Positions 1 to 5,948 of a stretch of DNA of 6,451 nt are shown here, piece after piece (positions within the stretch are counted from its first letter, which is position 1; every line of letters starts with the position of its first letter). The stretch is from Chlamydiota bacterium (GTDB lineage: Bacteria; Chlamydiota; Chlamydiia; Chlamydiales; SM23-39). The notes beneath the pieces were generated by a model, which was not told the origin of the DNA, did not search any database, and saw only the letters and a list, made by a program, of their open reading frames with translations. The DNA lies in contig JAJFMM010000074.1 of NCBI GenBank assembly GCA_021772165.1, positions 1 to 6,451 on the forward strand. Direction: 5' to 3'. Both the position numbers and the translations under genes were made by a program.

Positions 1-755
1 ATGTCAGCTTTGAGATCGGCAAAGGCCATTTCAGGCTCGATCATCCAGAACTCGGCGAGGTGGCGCGAGGTGTTGGAATTTTCCGCTCGGAAAGTGGGGC
101 CAAATGTGTAGACGTCGGAGAGCGCAGAGGCGACAATTTCCGCTTCCAGCTGGCCGGAGACGGTCAGAAATGTTTTTTTCCCGAAGAAATCTTGAGCAGG
201 GTCGAGGTCGGGCTTGTCGAGAGTGGAAACGCGGAACATCTCTCCGCCGCCTTCACAGTCAGAGCCGGTGATCACGGGCGTATGGAGATAGAGAAAGCCG
301 CGCTCTTGGAAAAAGAGGTGTGTGGCAAAAGCTAGCGCATTGCGGATGCGCAAAACGGCGCCTTGCGTGTTGGTGCGCGGGCGCAGATGAGCGATGGTGC
401 GCAGGTATTCGAAGGAGTGGCGCTTTTTTTGCAGAGGAAATTTTTCCGGATTGCAGGCTCCGATGACGCGGATCTCTGTTGCCTTCATCTCGAGAGATTG
501 GTTTTTGCCGGGGCTCTCCGTTAAAACACCTGTCGCCGTAAGAGAGACTCCGGTGTGGATGTTTTCGACGGTTTCTGTATCTTCGGAGATGATCTGCAAG
601 TTCGCCAAGGTCGAGCCGTCGTTGAGCTCGATGAAGGCAAATGTTTTCTGGTTTCGCACGGTTCGTACCCAGCCGGAGACGGTGACAGTTTTATCGATGA
701 GGGTAGCGGGCTCTTTCGCTTGAATGATCTGTTTTATTTTAGTGCGCGTATTCAT
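1..755 (-). CDS. asnS: Asparaginyl-tRNA synthetase, N-terminal part (cut by window edge)
   Basis: Class II aminoacyl-tRNA synthetase that charges tRNA-Asn with asparagine in the cytoplasm. The reading frame is open from the ATG at 755 to the left edge (251 codons; the family is about 465 residues, so roughly half is missing). Residues about 20-100 form the OB-fold anticodon-binding domain (VTVSGWVRTVRNQK). KRHSFEYLR and HLRPRTN (111-129) open the catalytic domain. EGGGEMFRVSTLD (168-180) and FLTVSGQLEAE (196-206) follow. The motif 2 stretch FRAENSNTSRHLAEFWMIEPE (222-242) carries the ATP-contacting arginine R223. These segments match E. coli AsnRS rather than AspRS or LysRS. The start lies inside the end of nfo (17-base overlap), which suggests co-transcription and translational coupling. 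The rest of the enzyme, including motif 3, is not visible. Confidence 0.96.
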   Translation of the reverse strand, partial: MNTRTKIKQIIQAKEPATLIDKTVTVSGWVRTVRNQKTFAFIELNDGSTLANLQIISEDTETVENIHTGVSLTATGVLTESPGKNQSLEMKATEIRVIGACNPEKFPLQKKRHSFEYLRTIAHLRPRTNTQGAVLRIRNALAFATHLFFQERGFLYLHTPVITGSDCEGGGEMFRVSTLDKPDLDPAQDFFGKKTFLTVSGQLEAEIVASALSDVYTFGPTFRAENSNTSRHLAEFWMIEPEMAFADLKAD

Positions 756-1611
756 GATTTTTCTCTGCAAATTCTTTTAGTAGGATAATTTCTTTTTTCC
801 AGAGAGGTGGCCCCTCGGGCGTTTCTAAGTATTTCGGAAGATCTTTTGTTTTGGGATGGGTCATGAGGAAGCGAAACGCATCGATGCCAATCTTTCCTTC
901 TCCGAGAGCGGCGTGGCGGTCTACGCGCGATCCGAGATCTTTTAAAGAGTCGTTGATATGAAAGGCGTAGAGCTGTTCGAGGCCGACGATCCTATCGAAC
1001 TCATCGAGCGTCTCTTGGCAGCTCTTTTCGGTACGCAGATCGTAGCCCGCGGCAAAAATATGGCAGGTGTCGATACAGACGCCCAGAGGCACCTTTTTGC
1101 CGGCACCCTTTATGATGTGGGCGAGATGCTCGAAGCGGTGCCCTACGCTGCTTCCTTGCCCCGCTGTAGCCTCTAGGAGAAGGCGGGTAGAACCTTTGGC
1201 TGCGAGCTCCTCCATCTCCAGGAGGCTCTCGACGATTCTATCCAGGCACTCTTCTTCACTGCTGCCCGTCGCTGCGCCGGGATGGAAATTCAGATAGGCG
1301 ATCTTCAGGTCGTGGCAGCGCTCGAGCTCATCGTAAAAAGCTTTTTTGCTTTTGATCCTAGCTTCTTCTTTGGGTGAGCCGAGATTGATCAGGTAGCTGT
1401 CATGGCTCATCACTTCGCCGATGCCCGTTTCCTCGAGAGCTTGCTCCCAAAGCGCAATCTCATCGGGTGTCATGGGTTTTGCATTCCACTGGCGCTGATT
1501 GCGGGTGAAGAGCTGGATCGCTGTCGCGCCAATCTCTTTGCCCCCATACAGTGCGTTGTGTACGCCCCCTGCTGCAGATGTGTGGGCGCCAAGCCATATT
1601 TTTTTCGTCAT
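739..1611 (-). CDS. nfo: Endonuclease IV (AP endonuclease)
   Basis: Zinc-dependent apurinic/apyrimidinic endonuclease of base excision repair; it cuts DNA 5' to abasic sites. The protein has 290 residues, close to the usual 280-285. The AP endonuclease 2 TIM-barrel motifs appear in order: GAHTSAAGGV (8-17), SYLINLGSP (72-80), YLNFHPGA (106-113), LLLEATAGQG (144-153), CIDTCHIFAAGYD (179-191), HINDS (218-222), GSRVDRH (227-233) and LETPEG (262-267). All nine metal ligands known from E. coli Nfo have counterparts: H70, H110, E147, D181, H184, H218, D231, H233 and E263. The ATG at 1611 puts the first strand of the barrel at the usual distance from the start. No convincing Shine-Dalgarno site precedes it. 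asnS follows directly and overlaps its last codons. murJ is divergent across a 62-base gap. Nearly certain. Confidence 0.98.
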   Translation of the reverse strand: MTKKIWLGAHTSAAGGVHNALYGGKEIGATAIQLFTRNQRQWNAKPMTPDEIALWEQALEETGIGEVMSHDSYLINLGSPKEEARIKSKKAFYDELERCHDLKIAYLNFHPGAATGSSEEECLDRIVESLLEMEELAAKGSTRLLLEATAGQGSSVGHRFEHLAHIIKGAGKKVPLGVCIDTCHIFAAGYDLRTEKSCQETLDEFDRIVGLEQLYAFHINDSLKDLGSRVDRHAALGEGKIGIDAFRFLMTHPKTKDLPKYLETPEGPPLWKKEIILLKEFAEKNHEYAH

Positions 1612-1673
1612 GCGGCAATTTTAAGGTAAGCTTGCTTTCCAATCGAGGCTTTTTAAGATAAGATGCTTCTTCT
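1612..1673. promoter_or_regulatory. nfo-murJ divergent intergenic region (promoters expected)
   Basis: This 62-base gap must hold the start signals for both divergent genes unless they are read from further away. On the plus strand TTGCTT (1632-1637) with TAAGAT (1659-1664) is a poor sigma-70 match with an overlong 21-base spacer. On the minus strand a TTAAAAT stretch close to the nfo start resembles a -10 box without a clear -35 box. Neither gene has a strong Shine-Dalgarno site here. The position is certain but the individual boxes are guesses. Confidence 0.3.
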
Positions 1674-3200
1674 ATGGATTCAGAATCATCCGTTTTAAGG
1701 GCCGCTAAGAATTTTTTCATGGGCACGCTGTTTAGTCGTGTCATGGGAATGCTGCGCGATGTTTCGATGGCGTTTTGTTTCGGCAGCGCGCCTGAAATCG
1801 CCGGATTCATGGTCGCCTACAGGCTGGCTAATCTCTTCCGGAGACTCTTTGGTGAGGGGAGTCTGCAGAGCGGTTTTGTCCCGCACTTTGAGAAGCTCAG
1901 GGCCCAAGGAGATAGGCAAGCGGCTCTCTTTTACCGCGATCTCTTCTACTCGCTCCTGCTGGTTCTTACTGGCACGGTGCTGGTGGGATCTCTCATCTGT
2001 TGGGGTCTCGGCTGGCTGTTCGATAGTGATATTCCCTACATGACGCTGGCGATGATGCCCGGGGTGGCTTTTCTCTGCTTCTATGCTCTCGATAGCTCGG
2101 TTCTCCAGTGCCGAAACCGCTTTTTTCTGCCCGCGGTTGCGCCTGTTCTCTTCAATCTGGTCTGGATTCTCGCGGCTCTGTTTCTTCGGGGAACGGCGCT
2201 TCGTACTGCGATGTTTTCTCTCTCCTTCTGCATTATGGGAGCTTTCTTTTTGCAGTGGATGGCCGTTTCTTGGAATGTATCGGGTTGGCTGCGCTCCCTT
2301 TTGGGTCGGGAGAGGCGACGTCCCCAGGTTTTTTCAGAAGCTGTGCGCACGCTTTTTAAGCCGATGGCTTTTGGTCTCGTCGGGCTAGGAGCTGCGCAGA
2401 TCAACAGCGCGCTCGATGCCATTTTTGCGAGGCTGGCCGATCCTTCCGGGCCGGCTTATCTCTGGTATGCGATCCGTATTCAGCAGCTTCCCTTAGCTCT
2501 CTTTGGTATCGCTCTCTCCGGCGCGCTGCTCCCGGCTCTTTCGCGGGCCTCCGGAGAGCGTTTTTCTGAGCTTTTGCGCTCGGGGCTGAAGAAGAGCGCG
2601 GCTCTGATGGTGCCTTGTGCTGTAGGGATGTGGGTTTTGTCGCACCAGGGAATCGATCTCCTTTACGGCCGTGGAGGCTTTCTAGATAGCGATGTCGTGC
2701 AGACGGGGCTCTGTCTCGGGGGTTACGCGATCGGGCTTATTCCGATGGTCTATGTGCTGCTTTTAGCCAATGGCTTCTATGCTCAAAAAGAGTATGAGTG
2801 GCCAATGCGCTGCTCTCTGATTGCCGTGGGGGCCAATCTGCTGCTCAATACGCTATTTGTCTTTGGTTTTGGCTGGGGAGCTGAGAGCGTGGCTATTGCG
2901 ACCTCTCTCTCAGCGATTCTCAACTGTGCTCTGTTGAGCCGGAGGATGTCTGATCTGCATCTAATACGAGGCGTCCTTCGGATTGGAGTGTGCAGCTTGG
3001 TTGCCGGTGTGGCTGTTTTGGCTTTCGACGGTCTCCTCGTGCATCAGCGTGTCTTTATCTCCCAGCTGCTCCGCTTTGCAGGATGCGGCGGGCTCTATGG
3101 GATTGCTGTTTTAGGGATGGCGTTTCTTTTGAGAGAAAAGGAAATTTTAGAAATCTTAGGCATAAAAAAAGCCCCGCCAGATAGTAGCGGGGCTTTATGA
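1674..3200 (+). CDS. murJ: MurJ/MviN lipid II flippase
   Basis: Polytopic inner-membrane protein of the MOP/MVF superfamily that moves lipid II, the peptidoglycan precursor, across the membrane. Its 508 residues compare with 511 in E. coli MurJ, and many hydrophobic segments run through the chain, as expected for 13-14 membrane helices. The N-terminal signature SRVMGMLRD (21-29) and the block AYRLANLFRRLFGEG (48-62) match E. coli FSRVLGFARD and AFKLPNLLRRIFAEG. Cavity arginines R22, R28, R56 and R268 (in YAIRIQQLP) correspond to E. coli R18, R24, R52 and R270. By ungapped alignment, E. coli D39 corresponds to alanine (A43). The ATG at 1674 leaves the same short N-terminal stretch as in homologues, although no clear Shine-Dalgarno site is present. 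Its last codons are also the rpsD terminator hairpin. Chlamydiae make little or modified peptidoglycan, and flippase genes are retained for division. Confidence 0.96.
   Translation: MDSESSVLRAAKNFFMGTLFSRVMGMLRDVSMAFCFGSAPEIAGFMVAYRLANLFRRLFGEGSLQSGFVPHFEKLRAQGDRQAALFYRDLFYSLLLVLTGTVLVGSLICWGLGWLFDSDIPYMTLAMMPGVAFLCFYALDSSVLQCRNRFFLPAVAPVLFNLVWILAALFLRGTALRTAMFSLSFCIMGAFFLQWMAVSWNVSGWLRSLLGRERRRPQVFSEAVRTLFKPMAFGLVGLGAAQINSALDAIFARLADPSGPAYLWYAIRIQQLPLALFGIALSGALLPALSRASGERFSELLRSGLKKSAALMVPCAVGMWVLSHQGIDLLYGRGGFLDSDVVQTGLCLGGYAIGLIPMVYVLLLANGFYAQKEYEWPMRCSLIAVGANLLLNTLFVFGFGWGAESVAIATSLSAILNCALLSRRMSDLHLIRGVLRIGVCSLVAGVAVLAFDGLLVHQRVFISQLLRFAGCGGLYGIAVLGMAFLLREKEILEILGIKKAPPDSSGAL
3164..3196 (-). 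terminator. rpsD rho-independent terminator inside the murJ 3' end
   Basis: The arms AAAGCCCCGC (3168-3177) and GCGGGGCTTT (3187-3196) form a perfect 10-bp stem with a 9-base loop. Read on the minus strand, the hairpin is followed by seven U (3164-3170 on the plus strand are all A), the classic layout for ending the rpsD transcript. On the plus strand it is followed only by UUU and then mixed sequence, so it may also slow murJ transcription but would be weaker there. The hairpin lies wholly within murJ coding sequence, just before the TGA at 3198. Confidence 0.93.
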
Positions 3201-3208
3201 GAAATTCT

Positions 3209-3829
3209 TTAAGTCGTGTGAGCCAGGAACTCGCAAACTAGAGGAATGTTGATAGGAAGTGAGAGAGATATCTGATCCAGTTGTGGGATCGATTCCAGTC
3301 TTCCTGAGAACTTATCTTCCTCGAGCATCATGTAGTCTGGAAGCTCTCGGTTGATGCTCTCTTTCGCCAGAATGATGGCTTTCATCTGACGGGAAGCGGG
3401 CTTCACCGAGACGACCATTCCTGGGCGGACGTTGAACGAGCGGCGGTCAACTTTTCTGCCGTCGACGAAGATGTGGCCATGAGCGACGAGCTGCTGAGCT
3501 GCGAAAATAGAGGATCCAAAGCGTAGGCGATAGACGACGTTGTCTAGGCGGCACTCGAGCTGTTCAATAAAATTATGAGAGGTGTTGCCTGGGCGACCCA
3601 AAGCTTTTTTATAAGCATTAACGAGCTGCTTTTGGGTGAGCATGCCATAGACGGCTTTGAGCTTCTGGCGCTCATCGAGCTGCATGCCATAGTCAGATTT
3701 TTTCTTGCGCTTCGCACCGTGCATTCCCGGAGGATGCTGCTTGTGGAGGAGCGGGTTGCGAGCCTTGCCGAAGATGTTTGCTGCAAATCGGCGTGCTACG
3801 CGGTTTTTAGGTCCTGTATATCGAGACAT
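3209..3829 (-). CDS. rpsD: 30S ribosomal protein S4
   Basis: Primary 16S rRNA-binding protein that nucleates assembly of the 5' domain of the small subunit. The 206-residue length is normal. The N-terminal S4 domain is seen in SRYTGPKNRVARRF (2-15) and in HPPGMHGAKRKKKSDYGMQL (32-51). The S4 RNA-binding fold follows from about residue 94 (RLDNVVYRL, LVAHGHIFVDGRKVDRRSFNVRPG). The N-terminus has no zinc-binding cysteines, so this is the C-minus form. The ending LPINIPLVCEFLAHTT closely resembles chlamydial S4 as I remember it. The start is fixed by homology and by GGAGAG just upstream. It stands alone with its own promoter and terminator, away from a large ribosomal protein operon, as in Chlamydia. 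Confidence 0.98.
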   Translation of the reverse strand: MSRYTGPKNRVARRFAANIFGKARNPLLHKQHPPGMHGAKRKKKSDYGMQLDERQKLKAVYGMLTQKQLVNAYKKALGRPGNTSHNFIEQLECRLDNVVYRLRFGSSIFAAQQLVAHGHIFVDGRKVDRRSFNVRPGMVVSVKPASRQMKAIILAKESINRELPDYMMLEEDKFSGRLESIPQLDQISLSLPINIPLVCEFLAHTT

Positions 3830-3832
3830 GTT

Positions 3833-3838
3833 CTCTCC
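3833..3838 (-). promoter_or_regulatory. rpsD Shine-Dalgarno site
   Basis: GGAGAG on the minus strand, with the GGAG core five bases before the ATG at 3829. It confirms the rpsD start and is stronger than the sites in front of nfo or murJ. Confidence 0.8.
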
Positions 3839-3874
3839 GAAAAAGATGGTTCCATTACTGTGGTAAAGTGGGAA

Positions 3875-3903
3875 ATGATAACGAGGGGGGGCATTTTCAT
3901 CAA
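3875..3903 (-). promoter_or_regulatory. rpsD promoter, sigma-70 type
   Basis: On the minus strand TTGATG (3898-3903) and TATCAT (3875-3880) form -35 and -10 boxes with an ideal 17-base spacer. Transcription would start near 3868, giving a leader of about 39 bases before rpsD. The spacer contains seven consecutive C (G at 3885-3891 on the plus strand), so a slipped base would change the box spacing. Predicted from sequence only. Confidence 0.7.
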
Positions 3904-3982
3904 GAAAAGAACCTAAGGAAGCGCTGGGTAATTGCTGTTTTTAAGATCGGAAGAGCAAATCGTAGCGAGAATGAGTTTTTGG

Positions 3983-4013
3983 AAGTAGTTAACCTTTTTC
4001 CGTTTAGCTACTT
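3983..4013 (+). other. Imperfect hairpin in the gap upstream of rpsD, role unknown
   Basis: AAGTAG-TTAAC (3983-3993) can pair with GTTTAGCTACTT (4002-4013) with one bulge and one G-U wobble on the plus-strand RNA. No U-run follows, so it is not a typical terminator. It lies in a gap of about 180 bases (3904-4083) between the rpsD promoter and the first paralog terminator. I see no supported gene in this gap: the short open frames in it lack a start signal and recognisable protein sequence. Confidence 0.25.
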
Positions 4014-4083
4014 ACGAAAGCTCGATCGCAGTAGATTTGATCCCCGAGATTGAAAATATGAATTGCCTAGTGTTTCCTTAACT

Positions 4084-4121
4084 AAAAAAAACTGTGTTGA
4101 ACTCAATGAGTTCAACACAGT
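4084..4121 (-). terminator. Terminator of paralog 1
   Basis: A near-perfect palindrome, ACTGTGTTGAACTCA (4091-4105) against TGAGTTCAACACAGT (4107-4121), with one base between the arms (in practice about a 13-bp stem and small loop). It is followed on the minus strand by eight U (A at 4084-4091). The stem core TGAACTCA/TGAGTTCA recurs in the terminator of paralog 2. Confidence 0.93.
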
Positions 4122-4122
4122 C

Positions 4123-4155
4123 TGTGACCTTGTCGTATATAAAAACTTTGATTAA
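4123..4155 (-). repeat. Conserved 33-base stop-codon/3'-UTR element, copy 1
   Basis: This segment lies between the paralog 1 stop codon and its terminator and includes the stop. It matches 5131-5163 at 28 of 33 positions, and all five differences are transitions. The adjacent coding ends of the two genes are not alike, so the match is restricted to this element. It may be an RNA signal or a trace of gene conversion. Confidence 0.75.
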
Positions 4156-4910
4156 ATGTAGCCTGCTAGGTAAGTCGTGAGGGCTTGGAACTGAGGCGAG
4201 TTACTGTCCACAGCAGACCCATCGCTCTTATAAGCACCTGAGGCGTAGTTTTCCCACTGGCTGGCAGAGCCGCTGGCTGAGAAATCATAATTTCTGCTAT
4301 TGCCCACTCCGGTTTGATGGTGAAAATACACGCCGATGCCGCTCTTTGCAGAGCCTCTGCCATGCGTGTAATCAATGGAATCGATCCAATCCGGGGTAGT
4401 AGCTGGTTTGCACCCGTTATTGATGTCGAAGCTGTCATGGTATTGACCAACGCCGAAAGTCTGGGTTGTGCTACCAGGTGTCAACGCCTGAAGCAAATCA
4501 TACAGAGTTGCGTTATGCCAAGAAGATCCGTTATGCATTCCATCACTTGGATTGTCCAGGATTTCTAGAGGGGTTCTTGCAGAGACAGGAACGCCTCCAT
4601 GCTGACCGCCCCTTGGGTTCATGACTGTAAGAGGGACTGATTTTAGATAGTCCGTGAGTTTGTCCTTAAATCCATTATAAAACGTCGCAGCCGCGGGGTT
4701 TCCTTTGGATAGCGATTCGTAGCTAGCTGTTTGCTGGAGGGCTATGAGGTTATTGTAAGCTGTGATTCTGGCTGCAGCGGTAGCGCTTTGGTCTGTGACA
4801 GCTGCGTTATCCTTTACAACGTCGGCTAGCAAGATGACTGCGTTAACTATCTCACCGACAGTTTCGCCGAGACCTTTGTGTGAAGTTAGGCTTTGTGATG
4901 GAGGGATCAT
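4152..4910 (-). CDS. Unknown protein, paralog 1 of a tandem family (252 aa)
   Basis: I do not recognise this protein. It is alignable end to end with the 249-residue product at 5160-5909 and, at its C-terminus, with the partial product at 6237-6451. Shared blocks are HKGL..TV (11-18), a hydrophobic stretch ending in KDN (about 21-35), AYNNL.AL...ASY..L (51-67), YLK.VPLTV (88-96), NG.SWHN.TLYDL (127-139), FGVGQ..DSF (152-161) and NYDFSASG.AS.WE.YA (207-223). There is no signal peptide or long membrane segment; the hydrophobic N-terminal stretch looks like an amphipathic helix. The first ten residues are rich in Ser, Thr, Pro and Gln, which would be compatible with type III secretion, but that is only a guess. 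The ATG at 4910 is preceded by AAGGA seven bases upstream and aligns with the paralog start. It has its own promoter and terminator. Confidence 0.9.
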   Translation of the reverse strand: MIPPSQSLTSHKGLGETVGEIVNAVILLADVVKDNAAVTDQSATAAARITAYNNLIALQQTASYESLSKGNPAAATFYNGFKDKLTDYLKSVPLTVMNPRGGQHGGVPVSARTPLEILDNPSDGMHNGSSWHNATLYDLLQALTPGSTTQTFGVGQYHDSFDINNGCKPATTPDWIDSIDYTHGRGSAKSGIGVYFHHQTGVGNSRNYDFSASGSASQWENYASGAYKSDGSAVDSNSPQFQALTTYLAGYI

Positions 4911-4917
4911 GATTAGT

Positions 4918-4922
4918 TCCTT
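4918..4922 (-). promoter_or_regulatory. Shine-Dalgarno site of paralog 1 in a conserved leader
   Basis: AAGGA seven bases before the ATG. The leader from here to about 4985 is alignable with the leader of paralog 2 (about 5918-5985): both have an A-rich stretch, a GGG/CCC pair that can form a short stem, ATTAAT and then T/G-rich sequence on the plus strand. In this copy the stem region contains the palindrome AGGGCGGCCCT. Confidence 0.7.
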
Positions 4923-5004
4923 TTTATTAGGGAGCTTATGAGGGCCGCCCTATTAATCTGTTGTTTTGTTTTATTTAAAAGTAGTTTTAGTGCTCTGTGT
5001 CTTA

Positions 5005-5034
5005 ATTATAGCAGTCTTGTATTTGTTTTGTATA
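5005..5034 (-). promoter_or_regulatory. Promoter of paralog 1
   Basis: A perfect TATAAT -10 box (5005-5010) with TATACA (5029-5034) as -35 box at an 18-base spacing, on the minus strand. Transcription would begin near 4998, about 88 bases before the start codon. The 11-mer ACAAATACAAG just upstream of the -10 box (5016-5026) is also present upstream of paralog 2 (6056-6066). Confidence 0.6.
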
Positions 5035-5051
5035 AATTTGGAGTATCTGGA

Positions 5052-5082
5052 TATCCCATTATTTGTTCGTTTTAATGGGATA
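5052..5082. promoter_or_regulatory. Inverted repeat upstream of paralog 1, possible operator
   Basis: TATCCCATTA (5052-5061) and TAATGGGATA (5073-5082) are a perfect 10-bp inverted repeat around an 11-base centre. It lies between the terminator of paralog 2 and the promoter of paralog 1, roughly 20 bases above the -35 box. Positions 5052-5079 match 6079-6106, at the corresponding place above paralog 2, at 23 of 28 positions. Neither copy has a U-run suited to a terminator. A protein-binding site is an inference. Confidence 0.5.
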
Positions 5083-5089
5083 GGGGGGC

Positions 5090-5126
5090 AAAAAAAATGC
5101 TGAACTCACGGGGGTGAGTTCAGCAT
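5090..5126 (-). terminator. Terminator of paralog 2
   Basis: ATGCTGAACTCAC (5097-5109) and GTGAGTTCAGCAT (5114-5126) form a perfect 13-bp stem with a four-base loop, followed on the minus strand by eight U (A at 5090-5097). It is a strong rho-independent terminator, related in sequence to those at 4084-4121 and 6163-6195. Confidence 0.95.
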
Positions 5127-5130
5127 AGTT

Positions 5131-5163
5131 TGTGACTTTGTTGTGTATAAAAATTTCGATTAA
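5131..5163 (-). repeat. Conserved 33-base stop-codon/3'-UTR element, copy 2
   Basis: Partner of the element at 4123-4155: 28 of 33 positions are identical, and the five differences are all transitions. It runs from the paralog 2 stop codon toward its terminator. The third unit has no recognisable copy next to its stop. Confidence 0.75.
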
Positions 5164-5909
5164 GCGCCGTTTTCGAGGAAGTTCTCGAGGGCATTTTTTG
5201 CAGCGCCACCATCAGTAGGGGCTCCTGCTTGTGCATAGCCTTCCCAATCAGAGGCTGTGCCGCTAGCAGAGAAATCGTAGTTCTCATGGCAACCGCTGCA
5301 CTTGTGCATGTTTGTGCCGATGTTACCCTTTGCTATGCCGCTATTAGTATCGACATTACTCATGGGGGACTGGCTCATCCAGTTTGGTAAAGGAGATCGG
5401 ACGCCATCATTACCATCGATCTCGAAGCTATCTCCGCCTTGGCCGACACCGAAAATGTTGGGAGTTTTTCCGTTGGATATATCTGTAAGAGCAATAATCA
5501 GGTCATACAGCGTTACGTTATGCCAAGAAGCGCCATTACTTGTTCCGCCCGGAGTATCCTTCTGTTCTAGAGGGATCTGCTCTCCAGTTTGCGTCGAGGG
5601 GCTTCCGACGGTAAGAGGTACTGTCTTTAGGTAGGCGTCTAGGTCGCCTAAAAAGCTTGTGAAAAACGCAGCAACCTTTGGACTCGCTGAGTTCAATGCT
5701 TGATAGCTAGCATCTTTTCGCAATGCTACGAGGTTGTTGTAAGCAGCAACTCTTTCTGCTACTTGATTTGCGTTGTTAGGGTCATTAGGTGCTGTGATCG
5801 TTTGGTTATCTTTTGTGATGTTGTACAGCAAATAGATTGCATGATTGATCAGGTCGACTGTAGAGTCGAGGCCCTTGTGTTGGGGTGTATTCTGTGGAGG
5901 CAAGGTCAT
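5160..5909 (-). CDS. Unknown protein, paralog 2 of a tandem family, with a CxxCH motif (249 aa)
   Basis: Same unrecognised family as the products at 4152-4910 and 6237-6451. Shared blocks appear in the same order: HKGL..TV, a hydrophobic stretch ending in KDN, AYNNL.AL...ASY..L, YLK.VPLTV, PLE, NG.SWHN.TLYDL..ALT, FGVGQ..DSF.I and NYDFSASG.AS.WE.YA. It differs just before the last block, where HKCSGCH places a CxxCH motif at 204-208; paralogs 1 and 3 do not have it. CxxCH binds heme in c-type cytochromes, but there is no export signal and the paralogs lack it, so metal or zinc binding, or chance, are equally open. A strong AAGGAG eight bases upstream supports the ATG at 5909. The gene has its own leader and terminator and follows the partial third paralog in the same direction. 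Confidence 0.9.
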   Translation of the reverse strand: MTLPPQNTPQHKGLDSTVDLINHAIYLLYNITKDNQTITAPNDPNNANQVAERVAAYNNLVALRKDASYQALNSASPKVAAFFTSFLGDLDAYLKTVPLTVGSPSTQTGEQIPLEQKDTPGGTSNGASWHNVTLYDLIIALTDISNGKTPNIFGVGQGGDSFEIDGNDGVRSPLPNWMSQSPMSNVDTNSGIAKGNIGTNMHKCSGCHENYDFSASGTASDWEGYAQAGAPTDGGAAKNALENFLENGA

Positions 5910-5917
5910 GATAGTAA

Positions 5918-5948
5918 CTCCTTTTTTTTATAGGGACTTATTTGTCCC
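5918..5948 (-). promoter_or_regulatory. Shine-Dalgarno site and small leader hairpin of paralog 2
   Basis: AAGGAG (5918-5923) lies eight bases before the ATG. Directly upstream, GGGAC (5933-5937) and GTCCC (5944-5948) form a 5-bp stem with a six-base loop. The arrangement of stem, A-run and Shine-Dalgarno site resembles that of paralog 1, although the stem sequence differs. A role in translation control is possible but unproven. Confidence 0.55.

Noticed and set aside
60..723. Plus-strand open frames opposite asnS (60-335, 394-723, 555-788)
   Set aside because: They are antisense to a clear AsnRS reading frame, and their translations show no recognisable protein features.
958..1629. Plus-strand open frames opposite nfo
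   Set aside because: They overlap a gene with all catalytic residues intact and have no start signals or recognisable motifs of their own.
3868..4053. Possible small gene of 61 codons on the plus strand upstream of rpsD
   Set aside because: It overlaps the rpsD promoter, has no Shine-Dalgarno site and its translation has no recognisable features; non-coding is more likely.
5052..5082. The inverted repeat at 5052-5082 as a terminator
   Set aside because: The 11-base centre and weak A/T-rich stem lack a following U-run on either strand, and a strong terminator lies right next to it.
5270..5310. Annotating paralog 2 as a c-type cytochrome because of CSGCH
   Set aside because: A single five-residue motif, no signal peptide, no distal methionine region I can identify, and the motif is absent from both paralogs.
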